Shown here piece after piece: positions 53,959-64,000 of a DNA stretch of 64,000 nt. A program made the position numbers and the translations under genes. Numbering within the stretch: position 1 is the stretch's first letter; each line of letters begins with the position of its first letter. The stretch lies in the NCBI RefSeq assembly GCF_000471905.2, contig NW_006498549.1, forward strand, positions 759,338-823,337, written 5' to 3'. This DNA is from Amborella trichopoda. Its lineage: Eukaryota; Streptophyta; Magnoliopsida; Amborellales; Amborellaceae. The notes below the pieces were generated by a model. The model was not told the DNA's origin. It searched no databases and saw nothing but the letters and a program-made list of their open reading frames with translations.

Positions 53959-56635
53959 TGTTGGAAGATATGTTTTCATCATCATGGGGCCCCCACTCAA
54001 TAAAAGCCTAGCAAACAGTGGAAATCTCGACAGTCTCAGAATAGCCCCGAAACTAGCCAAGATCTTCATATGAGGTCTCAAAAGTCTCCAACCAAGTTTT
54101 TCTCATTCCTACATATCTAAGGCAGTGCAAACTGAGAAACTGATTCGGTAGAATCAGCTTCTCACACCCTAAAATGGACTCTATAACCAGAGCTACATTT
54201 TCAGTGTCTCAATTTGCTATAGGACCACCACCATTGGATCCGGTATGGTTGAAAATCCCCGAGGGTCAAATTTCAGCTTGAACGGACACTCCAGAAAGAA
54301 GTTATAAGTAGAAGAGTGAAACAGGAGGAGTCGCACGCTATTCACGTGCGGCTTGCAACTCCACATCATTGAAGGGACAGTCACGACCAGTAACTTTTGA
54401 CCCTCATATCTCACTCTTCCGAGGTCAGATTAAGCCCAAATTCTTTGAGCATAGTCATCTCATCATGATGAGCGCTTCGATATGTGGCAAGCCCCCTGAC
54501 GACGCCCGGGCACAAAGAAAATCTTGAGAGAAATCTCTAATTCATGAAGAAAGTGCAGGAAAATCAGTAATGTCGTGCCTCTCTCGAGCGACCAAATCAT
54601 GTCGCTTGCTAGCCCGATCAACATGAGACTAATTCCACCGCATGCGTAAGGTTTCAGGTATCTCTGACCCAAACCCCATACATGATCAACAGTCGGATTT
54701 TGTGCACAAAGCCAGCAAAGTGACAGTAAATTCTATCGCCGGAATTCCAAATTCTTGCCAAAATTCCAATGTTGCAAAATCTTCGTTCGGGCACAGAATC
54801 GAGCCGCGTTTGTTGCCCCACGATCGTAATGGCATGCTCAATATGATCCAGCAAAGAAATCATCAAAAAAATCAAGGAACGAACACACTATTGATACAAA
54901 GTTTTAAGATCCATTCAAATTTCAATTCACATGATCGTGCATTAAAAGCACAATCCATGGCTCGAATTTGGTATCAAATCGATCGTTAGGCCGAGCCCTA
55001 CAAGAAAACTATCATCTTTCGATCAACCAGGCATCAGAACGACCTCGGATCATCCATGAAAAATCATGCACGTTTAGGGCAACACAGGGACTCTTCTTGA
55101 ATTCCATGAATTGTTAAGAAGGGGCAAATATGTCACTTTGCACTCTATTTTCTAATTTCTTTTGAGTCATTTTAATCATAATTTTTAGTAATTAGGGTTA
55201 CGTTTGATCATCCACTAACGTTTGGGGCAAATTCTATATATACGTACCATCATTGTATGCAAAAAAAATAACATACACTCAATCCCTCACAAAAGAGAGA
55301 GTTTTTACTTAATACAATATCTCTTTCTTACTATTGTTGGGTCACGTTTAGAGAGAGAGGGAAAGGTGAGAGAAATTTTTGATCGATACCCCAAGGCTTG
55401 AGGTAGATCTTCTCTCTCTTCCTTTTCTTTTCTTCTCTCTCTTCTTCTTCTTTCTCTTCTTCTCTTTCTTCTTCGTCTTCCCCATCTGAGTCACTCTCAA
55501 AGGGCATGCACAGCCATGGCAGTGCCGTACATGCCTCTCTGGTGGTCTCATAGGTCGCCCATTACGATGGTAGTGCCATGCGCGAGCTTCTCTCTTCTTC
55601 TGTTCTCTCTCCCAACGAGGCATGTAGACAGGGCTGCTCATCGCCTTCCACAGACGTACCCTCAGCGTCTCAGTGAAGAATACAGACGGTGAAACTCGTT
55701 GCCTTTCGCAAGGGACTTACTCTCTTACACATCTAGCATAGACGGTGATACCTATCGCCACCCGTTAGAGGTCTCGATAACACCTATCACCATCCGCAAG
55801 CTACCTTCTCGTGCTCGATGCCCATCGCCATCAGCGAGCATCCTCTGAGAGTTCGGTGCTTTTCGCCGTTCCTCCTGTGTCCCACGCCTATCGCCATGCG
55901 CCTCATGAAAATTATCGATGCGTGCTCCGTGAGGCGATCGCCGCCCGCATAAGGGCGTGTTCCCCTCTCATGATTCCATTGGCGATGCCCATTGTTGCTT
56001 GGGTTTTTCCTCCTTCTGCCTCCTCGTTCTCTTTATCTTCATCTCCTTTTCTTCTCTTTACTCTTTTTTCTCCTCACTTGACTAAGGCTAGACTTAGCCT
56101 AGTGTCGTCATATCGGTCTCGGTTTAGAGTAATATTGCCGCCGTGCTTGTCTTGAGAATCATGCTTGGCTTGCTACCACTCCTAGTCAGTTGCTTTCCCG
56201 TCGTCATGCTAGTCTCACCCCTTTTGCAAGTTTTCTTCTCCTTTCTCTCTTTATTAGAACCTTCCATTTCACCACTCCCTCATATGAGCGTACAATGCCC
56301 TAAGACAAGGGTGGGTCTCTTCAACCCACTTATCTCGCCAACTAACCATAAAAGTGTTGTGCAAAAAACTAGAGGATTGCAGGTCAAGGGAGGCGATTCT
56401 GAACCAGCTAAAGCAGTTGGGGGGATTTCTTCATGATCTAAGAGGTCACCCACGCAAGCTAACTCGAGTAAGTTCCGATCCCATCTCAAATTCCTCTCTC
56501 ATCGATTGGTATATCTGCCCTTGTTCTCGAGCAAGGTTCTAAGAGAGCAATCGCAAATCTCGGGTTCGCTAAAAACCTGAGGTACGTGCCTCCAGATCAT
56601 CTAGATCTGGAAGGCGAGATTGGGCCACCTAACCA
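53959..56635 (+). repeat. 5' LTR of element D (2677 bp)
   Basis: Starts TGTTGGAAGATA and ends CCTAACCA. TATATATA at 55235-55242 (+1276). CT tract about 55400-55480, GC-rich stem-loop repeats 55490-56160, GTAAGT at 56468-56473. Inserted in gag of C after CTACCGAC; its second LTR is outside the window. Confidence 0.85.
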
Positions 56636-56638
56636 GCT

Positions 56639-56657
56639 TGGCGACTCCATTGGGGAC
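56639..56657 (+). other. Primer-binding site of D (tRNA-Arg type)
   Basis: TGGCGACTCCATTGGGGAC, one change from consensus. Confidence 0.85.
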
Positions 56658-56699
56658 TTACTACCCCTTAGTCGGCTCGCTCTTGTTTGACCAGTATCC

Positions 56700-57375
56700 T
56701 GTTTTAATTTATGCATTACCTTCTTTGGCACCCGGGTTGTTGAACCTGTTCATCCGAGTCGGGGATTTTCGCATCCCCGCACTCGTGACTTTCTCAGGGA
56801 AGCGAAATACTCAAGCTTCCTTCCCTACTCTCCTTCTGAGTCAGGACTCACGGTCTGACTCCCAGGTTCTTGCTTGGGATAACACGAGAGGGGACTTAAA
56901 AGTCCTTAACTCCCCGCTTCCTCACCCTGCTGGACCCTCCACCAAGGCCCCTTGCATCGGTGGCACGTCTGCTACCGCACACAACACGCACCCTGCTACT
57001 GGCAAGTCTCTTGCTTGTCATATTGCTGGGGCATGCCGGAAGGCTACCCTAACCGCTTTCGTTGGAGGCAAGAAAGTTGTTGTCACTTCTGAGGTTCGCC
57101 GTAAAGCAACCCCCCATACTCCTTCATCACTTCAGACCTCTACATTTAGAGGTTCATCACACCGAGGCGGAGACCCTACGGCCTCCACCCCTCGCACACA
57201 CCCAAGGGCTCGTGGTCCATCAACTCGAGCCACACCTCAAGGCAACCTTCAAGTTGGCTTGAGCTCGCATATAGGGCTAGGCCTTCTAGGGCCAAACCCT
57301 GCAAGAGCCATGCATTTTCTTTCCACAACTGGGGGCATCGCTAATGCTCTGCCACCTCAAGTACATGAGGGTTGA
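56700..57375 (+). pseudogene. ORF1 upstream of gag in D (best-preserved copy)
   Basis: An uninterrupted frame (open from 56620; the first Met lies in the LTR, so the true start is unclear). Blocks: LNLFIRVGDFRIPAL, SFPTLLLSQDSRSDSQVLAW, TRGDLKVLNSP, STKAPCIGG, two RKAT words flanking VGGKKVVVTSEV, then SSHRGGDPTASTPRTH, RATPQGNL and GLLGPNPARAMHF. All recur in B and C. About 220 residues, basic and Pro/Thr-rich; no known fold seen. It ends with TGA, but the reading beyond still resembles C. Confidence 0.6.
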
Positions 57376-58289
57376 CCGCCCCGTCCCCCCTCTCAGCACA
57401 CACAACTTCATCTTGCGAGAGATAAGGCTCCGCCTCATCCCTCATAGACACAAGCTCATGAGTCGGACTCATTGACCGAGCTTGGGCTGACCCCCAGGAA
57501 CCCGAACTGCTAACCCTAAAGGTGAACACGCTCCACCCTTGCAGGTTCCTTCCCAACCCCAACTCGGACGGAGTCATGAACTAGCTCCTTCCCCTGCCGC
57601 TCTTCTGACACCAAGCAAGCACCTCGAGCCCTGGTACCCAAAGGTCTTCCCTAAGAGCACCATATTGAGCCAGCCTCAGGTCACCCGTGCACATGGGCCC
57701 CACAAAGGAACTCAGGGCAACGGCCTGATGTCAAACACAGACCGCCAGCCTCCAAGGCAGAAACCCAGGCTGCCTTATGTCCTTGGACCCCACTCCCTGC
57801 TCCAACTCATAGACACGACCCTTGCATGTTCAAAGAAGGTGGGGCAGTCCAGGTCTTAGGCTCGGTTCAGGAATGAAGTCCATAGCCGTCTTAGGGTTAA
57901 GCAGAAGAGAGGTCTTCAGATCCTGACCGAAGAAGCCTCTTAGGCAGTTGAGGTCGCCACCTTGATGACCTCCTACCTCGTAACCCCTTTTTTCCTCTTC
58001 AAACTCCAGAACCTGAGCGAGTCAAAGAGTATTGTTGGGTCGTCACTGCCTAGAAGCCACGGTCCCAAGACTGTCGAGAATCGATCCTAACAAGATCGGC
58101 ATACAAGGCTCAAATTCATTAGAGGCAAGCTGAGCCCCTGCAGACTGACTTGCCACCCATGACTCGCCCACCCCGGCAGTCCGCTCCTCCTCTTGGCTCT
58201 AACCTTTCTGAAGAGACGGTCAGTGTCATGGTGATCAATGACCCAGACGAAGCCCGGGAGGATAAAATGACCAGGTTCGAGGTAATGAT
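57376..58289 (+). other. ORF1-gag interval of D
   Basis: Decayed, partly open (57539-57859: LPYVLGPHSLLQLIDTTLACSKK, matching C 51290-51360 PHSLLQLMDTTLSCSRK). Probably once coding together with ORF1. Confidence 0.45.
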
Positions 58290-60860
58290 GTAATCCATCC
58301 TTGAAAGATGGAACGCCTAGAAGCCTCCAGGCCCACTTCCTCTCACCAGGAGATCGATTCCCCAATCGGTGAGGACACAGTTCCTTGACAAACTCCCATA
58401 TCAGCCTTCCAAGAGAATTTTCTCTCCCGCTGGGTCTCTCAAACCGACATAAATGCTATGGTGGCCCATAGCCTCAAGATAAAGGTCACAGATATGCAAG
58501 AGGATCCCCTCTACCAAAAGTTATACCCTTCGAATATAGACCAAGTACCCCTTCCTTTGAACTATCAAAAGGGGAAGCTCCCCCTGTTCAACAGTACTAT
58601 GTCTCCGCACCAGCATACTACTCACTTCCAAGCGACCTTTCGAGAGACAGCAACTGACGGAAGACTCCTCCTCTGCCAGTTCATCATGACTCTTGAAGGG
58701 CCAGCCTTCCAGTGGTATGCTCCGCTGCCTCCCAACTTTGTACATACGTGGCAAGAGATGGAGCAATTGTTCTACCAACATTTCTACGGAGTCCAAAGAA
58801 ATGTGTAGACCATCGAACTCCTCGCCCTGAGGTAATACCCTAGTGAGCCGGTTGACAAGTTCATCACCCGATGGAGAGAGTTGGCAACCTTCCATGCCAC
58901 TCCCATGACAGAGAAGGAAGCGGTCCAGACCTGCATATAGAACATGCTTCTAGAGATTGCCCTGCATGTTGTGGCATCCAATCCACCCTCCATGTCAGAG
59001 CTCATCTCTAAGGAAGTTCATATTGAGGGGTTATTCAAGCACCATGGAAGCCCTCGTTAGTAACCCTCCAGCCCAAACTCTCTCTTCAATAGTCGGGGCA
59101 ACCAAAAAGCAGTGATCAGCAGAGCTATCACCGTGACTGGCACTAAGAGCGTGGCTCGTCAAACCTTGGACCTTTCCAAGGCACAAATGTCTCTGGCCTG
59201 GGGCAAGCAGCAGTCCTACAATGAGGTCCTGACTCCTAAACATAGTAAGCGAAACGACTTCTGAATCTAGCACCAGAATAAGGTTTACCACTTCGACAAG
59301 GAGTGGATTCCTGCACTGCTTCGACTGCTTCTACAACAGAACAACTGCTAGAGGCCAATACTGTAGAGTTAGCTGGGTAGGAGATGAATGAGAGGTACTG
59401 CAGCTTTCACAGGAGAGTAGGCCACCCTACTCATGACTACTATATGCTCAATGACGCTATCAAAGACCTTATCAATAAGGGTCAGATAAAGCTCGAAGAG
59501 TTGAAGAAAGCATTCGGAGCAACTGAGGCTTCTCACATAGTCACGAACCAAGAGGGAGACGAGGCACCCACTATCCTCTGTGCATTTTTCTCCATAATTC
59601 TCTAACAAGGACTCGTCACTCCCAAGCCGACAAGGCAGCCTAAAGTCTTGCCTCCAAGGCAGCCTAAAGTCTTGCCTCCAAGGAAGCCTAAAGTCTTGCC
59701 TCCAAGGACCGAGAACTTCTGGTGCGCATATCACCAAATACGAGGCCATTACATCAGCGAATGCACTGGATTCTACGAACTCTTGGTAAAGAAGATGCAG
59801 CAATGCCAGGAAGTTCAAGTCAACCCAGGAGGACGCCCTCAAGTCCCTCTTCCTCCTGTATAAGAAGACCACCCAACACAAGCCCAGGGAAATACTAAAC
59901 AAGACCCTCCGTAGGCCCTCTTCGAGGCAATGCTCCGACATGGCCTCGTCACTCCCAAGCCTGTCAGGCAGTCGAGGAGTCTGGCCCAGGGCATGAAAAA
60001 ACTCTGGTGCCCATATCACCAGGTATGGGGCCACGAGCTGAAAGAATTCTCTACGTTCGAAGCCATAGTCACGGAGAAAGTCAAGGAAGGCCACATGGTT
60101 TGTTCTGTCCTCCAAGAATGTTTCCAAGCCATTATCTCCGTTTAAAAGGAAGCAGCACTACCAGCCCCTCCTGAGCATGCACTGAACCCTTCAGAGCCCT
60201 CGACTTCTCAAGGAAGTCTATCATGGAAGAAGTAGGTTCAAGTCCTTGAAGCACATGGCAGTCCACCAAGCTAGGACTACTCACCAGCCCGATAAGGCAG
60301 TTCAAAAGCCCCCTCAGGGATCCAGAAGGAGATGGCGAACACCTAGGTTAGCTCATCTAAGGAATCTTCTTCCTCAGGCACCAGTCAAGGAAGAATTTTA
60401 CTGGCCTCTCCCCCCACTTCCGACCTTGCAAGACTTCATCCCAGGCGCAGCTCGCCTCGTCCTTTCATCCAATCAGGCGGACATTCCTGAGTCACCAAAA
60501 GCTCGGGATTCTTCCAATATGGGTGACAACACTAAAAGCACCCCCACAATGGTCAAACTCAGGACAAGACCTAAAATATCCCCTGAGCACCTCCAATTCC
60601 GACGACAATGTTAAAAGCTGCTCAGAAAGTTCTAACTCTTCTTCTCCTCCCTCCTCTTCTATTTTCTCCACTGGTGCAGCTCGATGGTGCCAAGACTTCG
60701 ACACTCTAAACAGAGACTTCGGAGGCACCAGCCATAGCATGAGAGCCTTAGAGAAATGTTGGCCCAGGCGGCTAGATTCTTGATAGTTTCTGACACCCTG
60801 TCAACCTGAGCAAAGATCGATTCCTCTTCAGACTCCTGTTACAAAGAGGCCTCCTACATT
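58290..60860 (+). pseudogene. gag of element D (broken)
   Basis: After FEVMM and a TAA, frames shift until 58458-58808: MVAHSLKIKVTDMQ, YPSNIDQVPLPLNYQKGKL, TTHFQATFRETATDGRLL, LEGPAFQWYAPLPP, TWQEMEQLFYQHFYGV, ended by TAG. It resumes with EPVDKFITRWRELATF, QTLDLSKAQ, YHFDKEWIPALLRLL. Three zinc knuckles follow: YCSFHRRVGHPTHDYY (59397), WCAYHQIRGHYISEC (about 59721) and WCPYHQVWGHELKEF (about 60006); only the second keeps all four ligands. The end APVKEEFYWPLPPLPTLQDFIP is the segment where D itself inserted in C. Confidence 0.8.
59633..59704 (+). repeat. 24-bp tandem triplication in gag of D
   Basis: AGGCAGCCTAAAGTCTTGCC-TCCA three times (59633-59656, 59657-59680, 59681-59704; the third differs at one base), encoding RQPKVLPP, RQPKVLPP, RKPKVLPP just before the second knuckle. 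B and C have one unit. Confidence 0.95.
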
Positions 60861-62016
60861 GTGCAGATCTTGGAAGTACCAGCTAGCATGGGCAATTGGG
60901 TCTAAGATCGAGAACAAAGCTACAGCCCACACCTCAAAACCTCAAGGCCCTCAAGTTTCCTGATCCTTCGCTTTCCCCTAAACCTCAACCTCAAACCTTT
61001 ACATCCCTAATGCAAGCCCCTATTACTTCCTCATCAACCAGATGGCACACGCTGAGCAACAAAGTCTGCCAGTGCTACAAACCAAAACCCAATCAAAGCC
61101 TGTTTCTAAGCTTACCCTACCCCCTACACCAGTGACTAGATCAGGAACACAAAAGATTAATGATGATAAAGTGAAATATGACCAAATTGGGCACTTGAGA
61201 AAGCTTTCAGCCCTTCTAAGTATTTATGATGCCCTCCTGCTATCTAGAGAGTATCGTATGGCCCTGGTGCAAGCTTTATCTAACCCAGAAGTATACAAGA
61301 TCGCAGTGGACCCCATCGAGGTTGACCCAACCATCGTAAGTGGGTGCTTGACAATCTCCTTTTTTAAAGACAACCTGCAATTGGGAGGAAAATTCCACAA
61401 TTGCTCCCTCTTCGTGAATGGTGAACTACATGCCTACCCTGTCAATAGGATCATGCTAGATGGAGGGTCAGTAGTCAACCTGATCCCAAGAAGGATCCTC
61501 ACCCGGTTAGGATTAGGGTCTGACGACCTCAGTCCTACACACATCATTATGCAAGGTTTCAACCAATCCGGAGAGAAGCCAGTTGGCACAGTGTGCCTTA
61601 GTCTCAAGATCGGTGACCTCAATGATTATGCTCAATTTCACGTAATCGACACCGATACCTCCTACAACATCCTGCTCAGTTGCCCTTGGCTTCACGATTA
61701 GGGGATGGTTCCTTCCACGCTCCACCAATGCTTCAAATACAGCCGAGATGGGAGACAGCACACGGTCTATGCTGACGAAAGACCGTTCCCTATAGCTGAC
61801 ACTCAATATGCTAACGTTAAGTACTATTTCATAGATCTTTCAACACCAGAGAAGTCAAAGGATGATGATTGGAAGCCTATGAGAGAGACGAGACCCTCGT
61901 CGCATGATGACATTGAAGATCTGGGGATCATGGACATGTTCAAAGAGGAGGAAAGACAAGGCAAGATCCTCCCTTTGACTCCGATCTACCCAAGTATACC
62001 TTGCCACCTCTCCTAG
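60861..62016 (+). pseudogene. Aspartic protease of element D (best-preserved copy)
   Basis: The 219-codon frame 61042-61701 contains LSIYDALLLSREYRMALVQALSNPE, then the retropepsin loop IMLDGGSVVNLIP (DGG intact), RRILTRLGLGSDDL, GFNQSGEKPVGTV and HVIDTDTSYNILLSCPWL. A single TAG (61699-61701) separates it from 61705-62016 (LHQCFKYSRDGRQHTVYADERPFPIADTQ), the usual sequence after the protease. Length and motifs match the Ogre-like protease region. Probably part of a Gag-Pro precursor. Confidence 0.85.
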
Positions 62017-62560
62017 GTCATGGTATCCTCTCCCAAAGATGAACCTTCCCCCTCTAATTCTAATTCGCCAGAGCAAAACATCGAGTTAAAAGCAACTCTT
62101 GAGCTTGAGGAAGCCTTAGAGGTAGACCTTCCAGCACCGAAGGTCTCTATACATCGGATTAGTAAAAGGTCCTACATGTCCCCATTACTCTTCTAGAAGC
62201 AGAACTGGCATACCAACCACCAAGGAAGGTACTCCAAGTTCCATCCTCCTTGAATAAGGGGATCATCAGCAGCCAAAAGAAGGTCTTATACTTCTCAAGG
62301 GTTGTCAAAGAAGTACAGGCAGGCAAGAGTCATCCCTCTAGCTCTCAGGAACAAGACCCCATGGCAGAGCTAAGAAACGAGGTTCGTAACCTCCAGAGTC
62401 AATTGGAGGTCATGTGCATCGCTCCAAAGCAGTTAAAGGGGTTTGTCCCTGAGACTAAGGCTTATGAATTGCTCAAAACCAATATACCTCGAATTGAAGA
62501 CAAGGCTCCCTCAGACTGGAGCATATACAGTGAGTAGGCTCATCAAATCATGAGAACTAT
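62017..62560 (+). pseudogene. Post-protease linker of D, end of coding region
   Basis: Includes VVKEVQAGKSHPSSSQEQDPMAELRNEVRNLQSQLEVM-like sequence split by normal residues, parallel to B 34990-35130, and ends DWSIYSE at TAG 62535-62537. Where RT should begin there is none: the sequence passes to the 3' region. D therefore appears to be a gag-protease element. Confidence 0.65.
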
Positions 62561-62832
62561 GAATTATGAGCCCCTATCCAATTGAACACTAAGGAGCGAG
62601 GAAGAAACTACTCCCCCATTCGAGGTCATTAAAACCACAACAGGCTGCCCCAAAACAAAGCAAGGAGTGGGGTATTCCTTTTCATTATGAAAGGGTAGAA
62701 GCAATAAAATAGGAAAAGAAGGAAAATAAGAGACATGCATTGTGCAAAAAAAAGAAAATAGCTATTTCATTCATCGAAAAAAGAATATTACAGTTGTCGC
62801 TTCTTTACAATAAAGATAGAAAGGAGATGCTG
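62561..62832. other. Start of the 3' region of D
   Basis: A-rich on the plus strand, no frame. AATGAAA on the minus strand (62765-62771) could serve as a poly(A) signal for the antisense frame to its right. Position corresponds to B 37790-37900. Confidence 0.4.
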
Positions 62833-63132
62833 TCAAAAAGGATCAATGATCTCATTGACCCTTCCCTTGCACTCATCAGCTGAGGCTCTCGCTTGCTTGA
62901 TGCCCAATCTCAATTCGACCATCAGCCTAGCCTCGTACTCCACTAGGGCTAGCTGCTCGCCGAAGGAGTACTTAAGGTTCAACACCTTCTGACCTAGTTC
63001 CTTAGCCTTTGCACTCTCCAAAGATGTTCGTAAGCACCTCGAGAAGGCCCACAACCCACTGAAGCTCACTAGAAATAGCTCCCTCTCTACTACAGATTTT
63101 GGCCGGGAAGTTGTAGCCAGGAAATCTCTCAC
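62833..63132 (-). CDS. Hypothetical antisense ORF in the 3' region of D (99 codons)
   Basis: Uninterrupted minus-strand frame from ATG 63132 to a stop at 62833-62835. The product has a basic N-terminus (MRDFLATTSRPKS), a hydrophobic patch (LFLVSFSGLWAF), and a helical, charge-patterned C-terminal half (SLESAKAKELGQKVL, YEARLMVELRLGIKQARAS) that could form a coiled coil. It lies about 90 bp downstream of a minus-strand TATAAAA (63220-63226), and AATGAAA follows the stop by some 60 bp. Antisense extra ORFs in 3' regions are known in some Tat-lineage elements. No family recognised; could be chance. Confidence 0.4.
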   Translation of the reverse strand: MRDFLATTSRPKSVVERELFLVSFSGLWAFSRCLRTSLESAKAKELGQKVLNLKYSFGEQLALVEYEARLMVELRLGIKQARASADECKGRVNEIIDPF

Positions 63133-63189
63133 CAGAAACTCAGGTCCTATCTCTCTCTCTAAGAAAACTCTTCAGTTGTTTTACCCTTC

Positions 63190-63320
63190 TGTAAAATAGT
63201 AAAGAAGGGTTTTTCCCCCTTTTATACTCAGCAGTACCGCAAACTGCCCTTGACAAATCTAAAAAGATGCTGCAGTCCTCATCTTCAGACGACAAAAAGA
63301 TCGAGCCAGGGTGGGTCAAG
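63190..63320 (-). promoter_or_regulatory. Conserved antisense promoter-like block, D
   Basis: Minus-strand TATAAAAGGGGG (plus 63215-63226), preceded 13 bp upstream by TTTGTCAAGGGCAGTTTG (variant of the TTTGTGAGGGGCATTTG block in E1 and B), and by TTGACC (plus GGTCAA, 63315-63319 region). The minus ORF 63140-63364 spans this block and is rejected as a gene. Confidence 0.5.
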
Positions 63321-63604
63321 CCCGAGACTCGAAAAGGGCCAGCGGCTTTCTCTACGCCCTTCATCCAAGATTTAACGTCATGCGTTGCAAGAGGTGGTTA
63401 TCGCTGTGTGCACATCATCTAGCCCTAATGTTGTGCGTGCCATCTAACACTTTGTTGTGATCATGTCACGACACTCCCATCTGGACCATTGTCCTATTTC
63501 CTCAGGAGGTTCATTCCTTATGCCACAGTCTCACTTCTCAGTGAGTCCCGTCTTCGGTGATGGCTCTGTTCCCCATGGAGTCACAGGCCTTCACCACTTA
63601 ATGG
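63321..63604. other. D 3' region spacer
   Basis: Corresponds to E1 4030-4740 but is much shorter. GTGAGTCCCGTC and CCCATGGAGTCAC words as in the other copies. Nothing coding. Confidence 0.4.
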
Positions 63605-64000
63605 TTCGTGCTACATGACCTTAAACTGCACCGCTATGGTCCAAACTATATGACCTTAAACTGTAACAAAGGTCTAGTTGCACAACCTTAAACTGCTTAG
63701 TCCTCATCGTACAACTCAAAACTGTACGACAGGGTCCAAACTACATGACCTTAAACTATAACGAGGTCTAGTTGCATGACCTTAAACTGCTTAGTCCTCA
63801 TCGCAAGACTCAAAACTGTATGACCGGGGTCCAAACTACATGGCCTTAAACTGTAGCGAGGGTCTAATTGCACGGCCTTAAACTGCTTAGTCATTCGGCT
63901 GTGTGACCATGGTTCAGCTATGTGACCTTAAACCATAATGTATATCCTGGCAGCATGACATTAAAAGGCTTGGTGCCATGGTCCAAACTATATGACCCTA
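63605..64000 (+). repeat. Tandem array of ~36-bp units, D 3' region (continues past the window)
   Basis: Alternating CCAAACTACATGACCTTAAACT and GGTCTAGTTGCA-type units; at about 63640-63880 a higher-order repeat of roughly 110-120 bp is visible (ACTGCTTAGTCCTCATCG at about 63692 and 63787). The array runs off the right edge. Confidence 0.8.

Noticed and set aside
59369..60127. 252-codon minus-strand ORF, the longest in the window
   Set aside because: It is the mirror of the gag knuckle region. C has a similar antisense frame (53432-53710), but hand comparison of C and D shows most differences in third positions of the sense frame, so the sense gag explains it.
63140..63364. 74-codon minus ORF next to the 99-codon antisense frame of D
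   Set aside because: Begins upstream of the proposed TATA box and spans it, so it would not be in that transcript; no match elsewhere.

Overview
The window looks like gene-poor, repeat-rich nuclear DNA of a flowering plant. No intact host gene, rRNA, tRNA gene, CRISPR array or bacterial-type operon is visible. Nearly every recognisable piece is a decayed LTR retrotransposon. Most belong to one family of very long Ty3/Gypsy elements of the Tat/Ogre type: long LTRs (2.7-3.1 kb), a primer-binding site complementary to the 3' end of tRNA-Arg, an extra reading frame before gag, a second (archaeal-type) RNase H domain after the normal one, and a long 3' region rich in tandem repeats. One fragment is Ty1/Copia. 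I named the elements E0, E1, A, B, C, D, F and G.

Layout, left to right. 1-531: end of element E0 and a truncated LTR. 532-10351: 3' half of E1 (RNase H, second RNase H, integrase, repeat-rich 3' region, a 20-N gap) with its 3' LTR. 10352-15150: minus-strand LTR fragment cutting the gag of a diverged minus-strand element F, then F's leader, primer site and LTR. 15832-17870: another LTR fragment and a minus-strand leader/LTR end (G). 17871-20940: mostly unassigned AT-rich DNA with a Copia fragment at about 19340-19990. 20941-26685 and 45575-47149: element A on the minus strand (3' region, integrase, RNase H domains, RT, protease), split by element B. 26686-45574: element B, a complete 18.9 kb insertion flanked by the 5-bp duplication GGAGG. 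47150-53958: 5' LTR and gag of element C, which lies in A. 53959-64000: element D, inserted into the gag of C and running off the right edge.

Together these form a nest (A hit by B and by C, C hit by D). All protein-coding copies are broken. B lacks the RT catalytic core, D seems to have no RT, RNase H or integrase at all, and E1 and B share the same early stop codons. That pattern suggests non-autonomous copies moved by a partner element elsewhere.

The most unusual signals are non-protein. (1) E1, B and D share a minus-strand promoter-like block in their 3' regions: a TATA box, a conserved block 13-15 bp upstream of it, and a TTGACC (W-box-like) motif further upstream. In D it sits correctly placed in front of a 99-codon antisense frame. 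(2) All well-preserved LTRs carry, downstream of their TATA box, an array of 47-54 bp units that fold into stem-loops around a common core. (3) A GTRAGT splice-donor-like site is kept near the end of five LTRs. All coordinates and comparisons are by eye; no searches or alignments were run.
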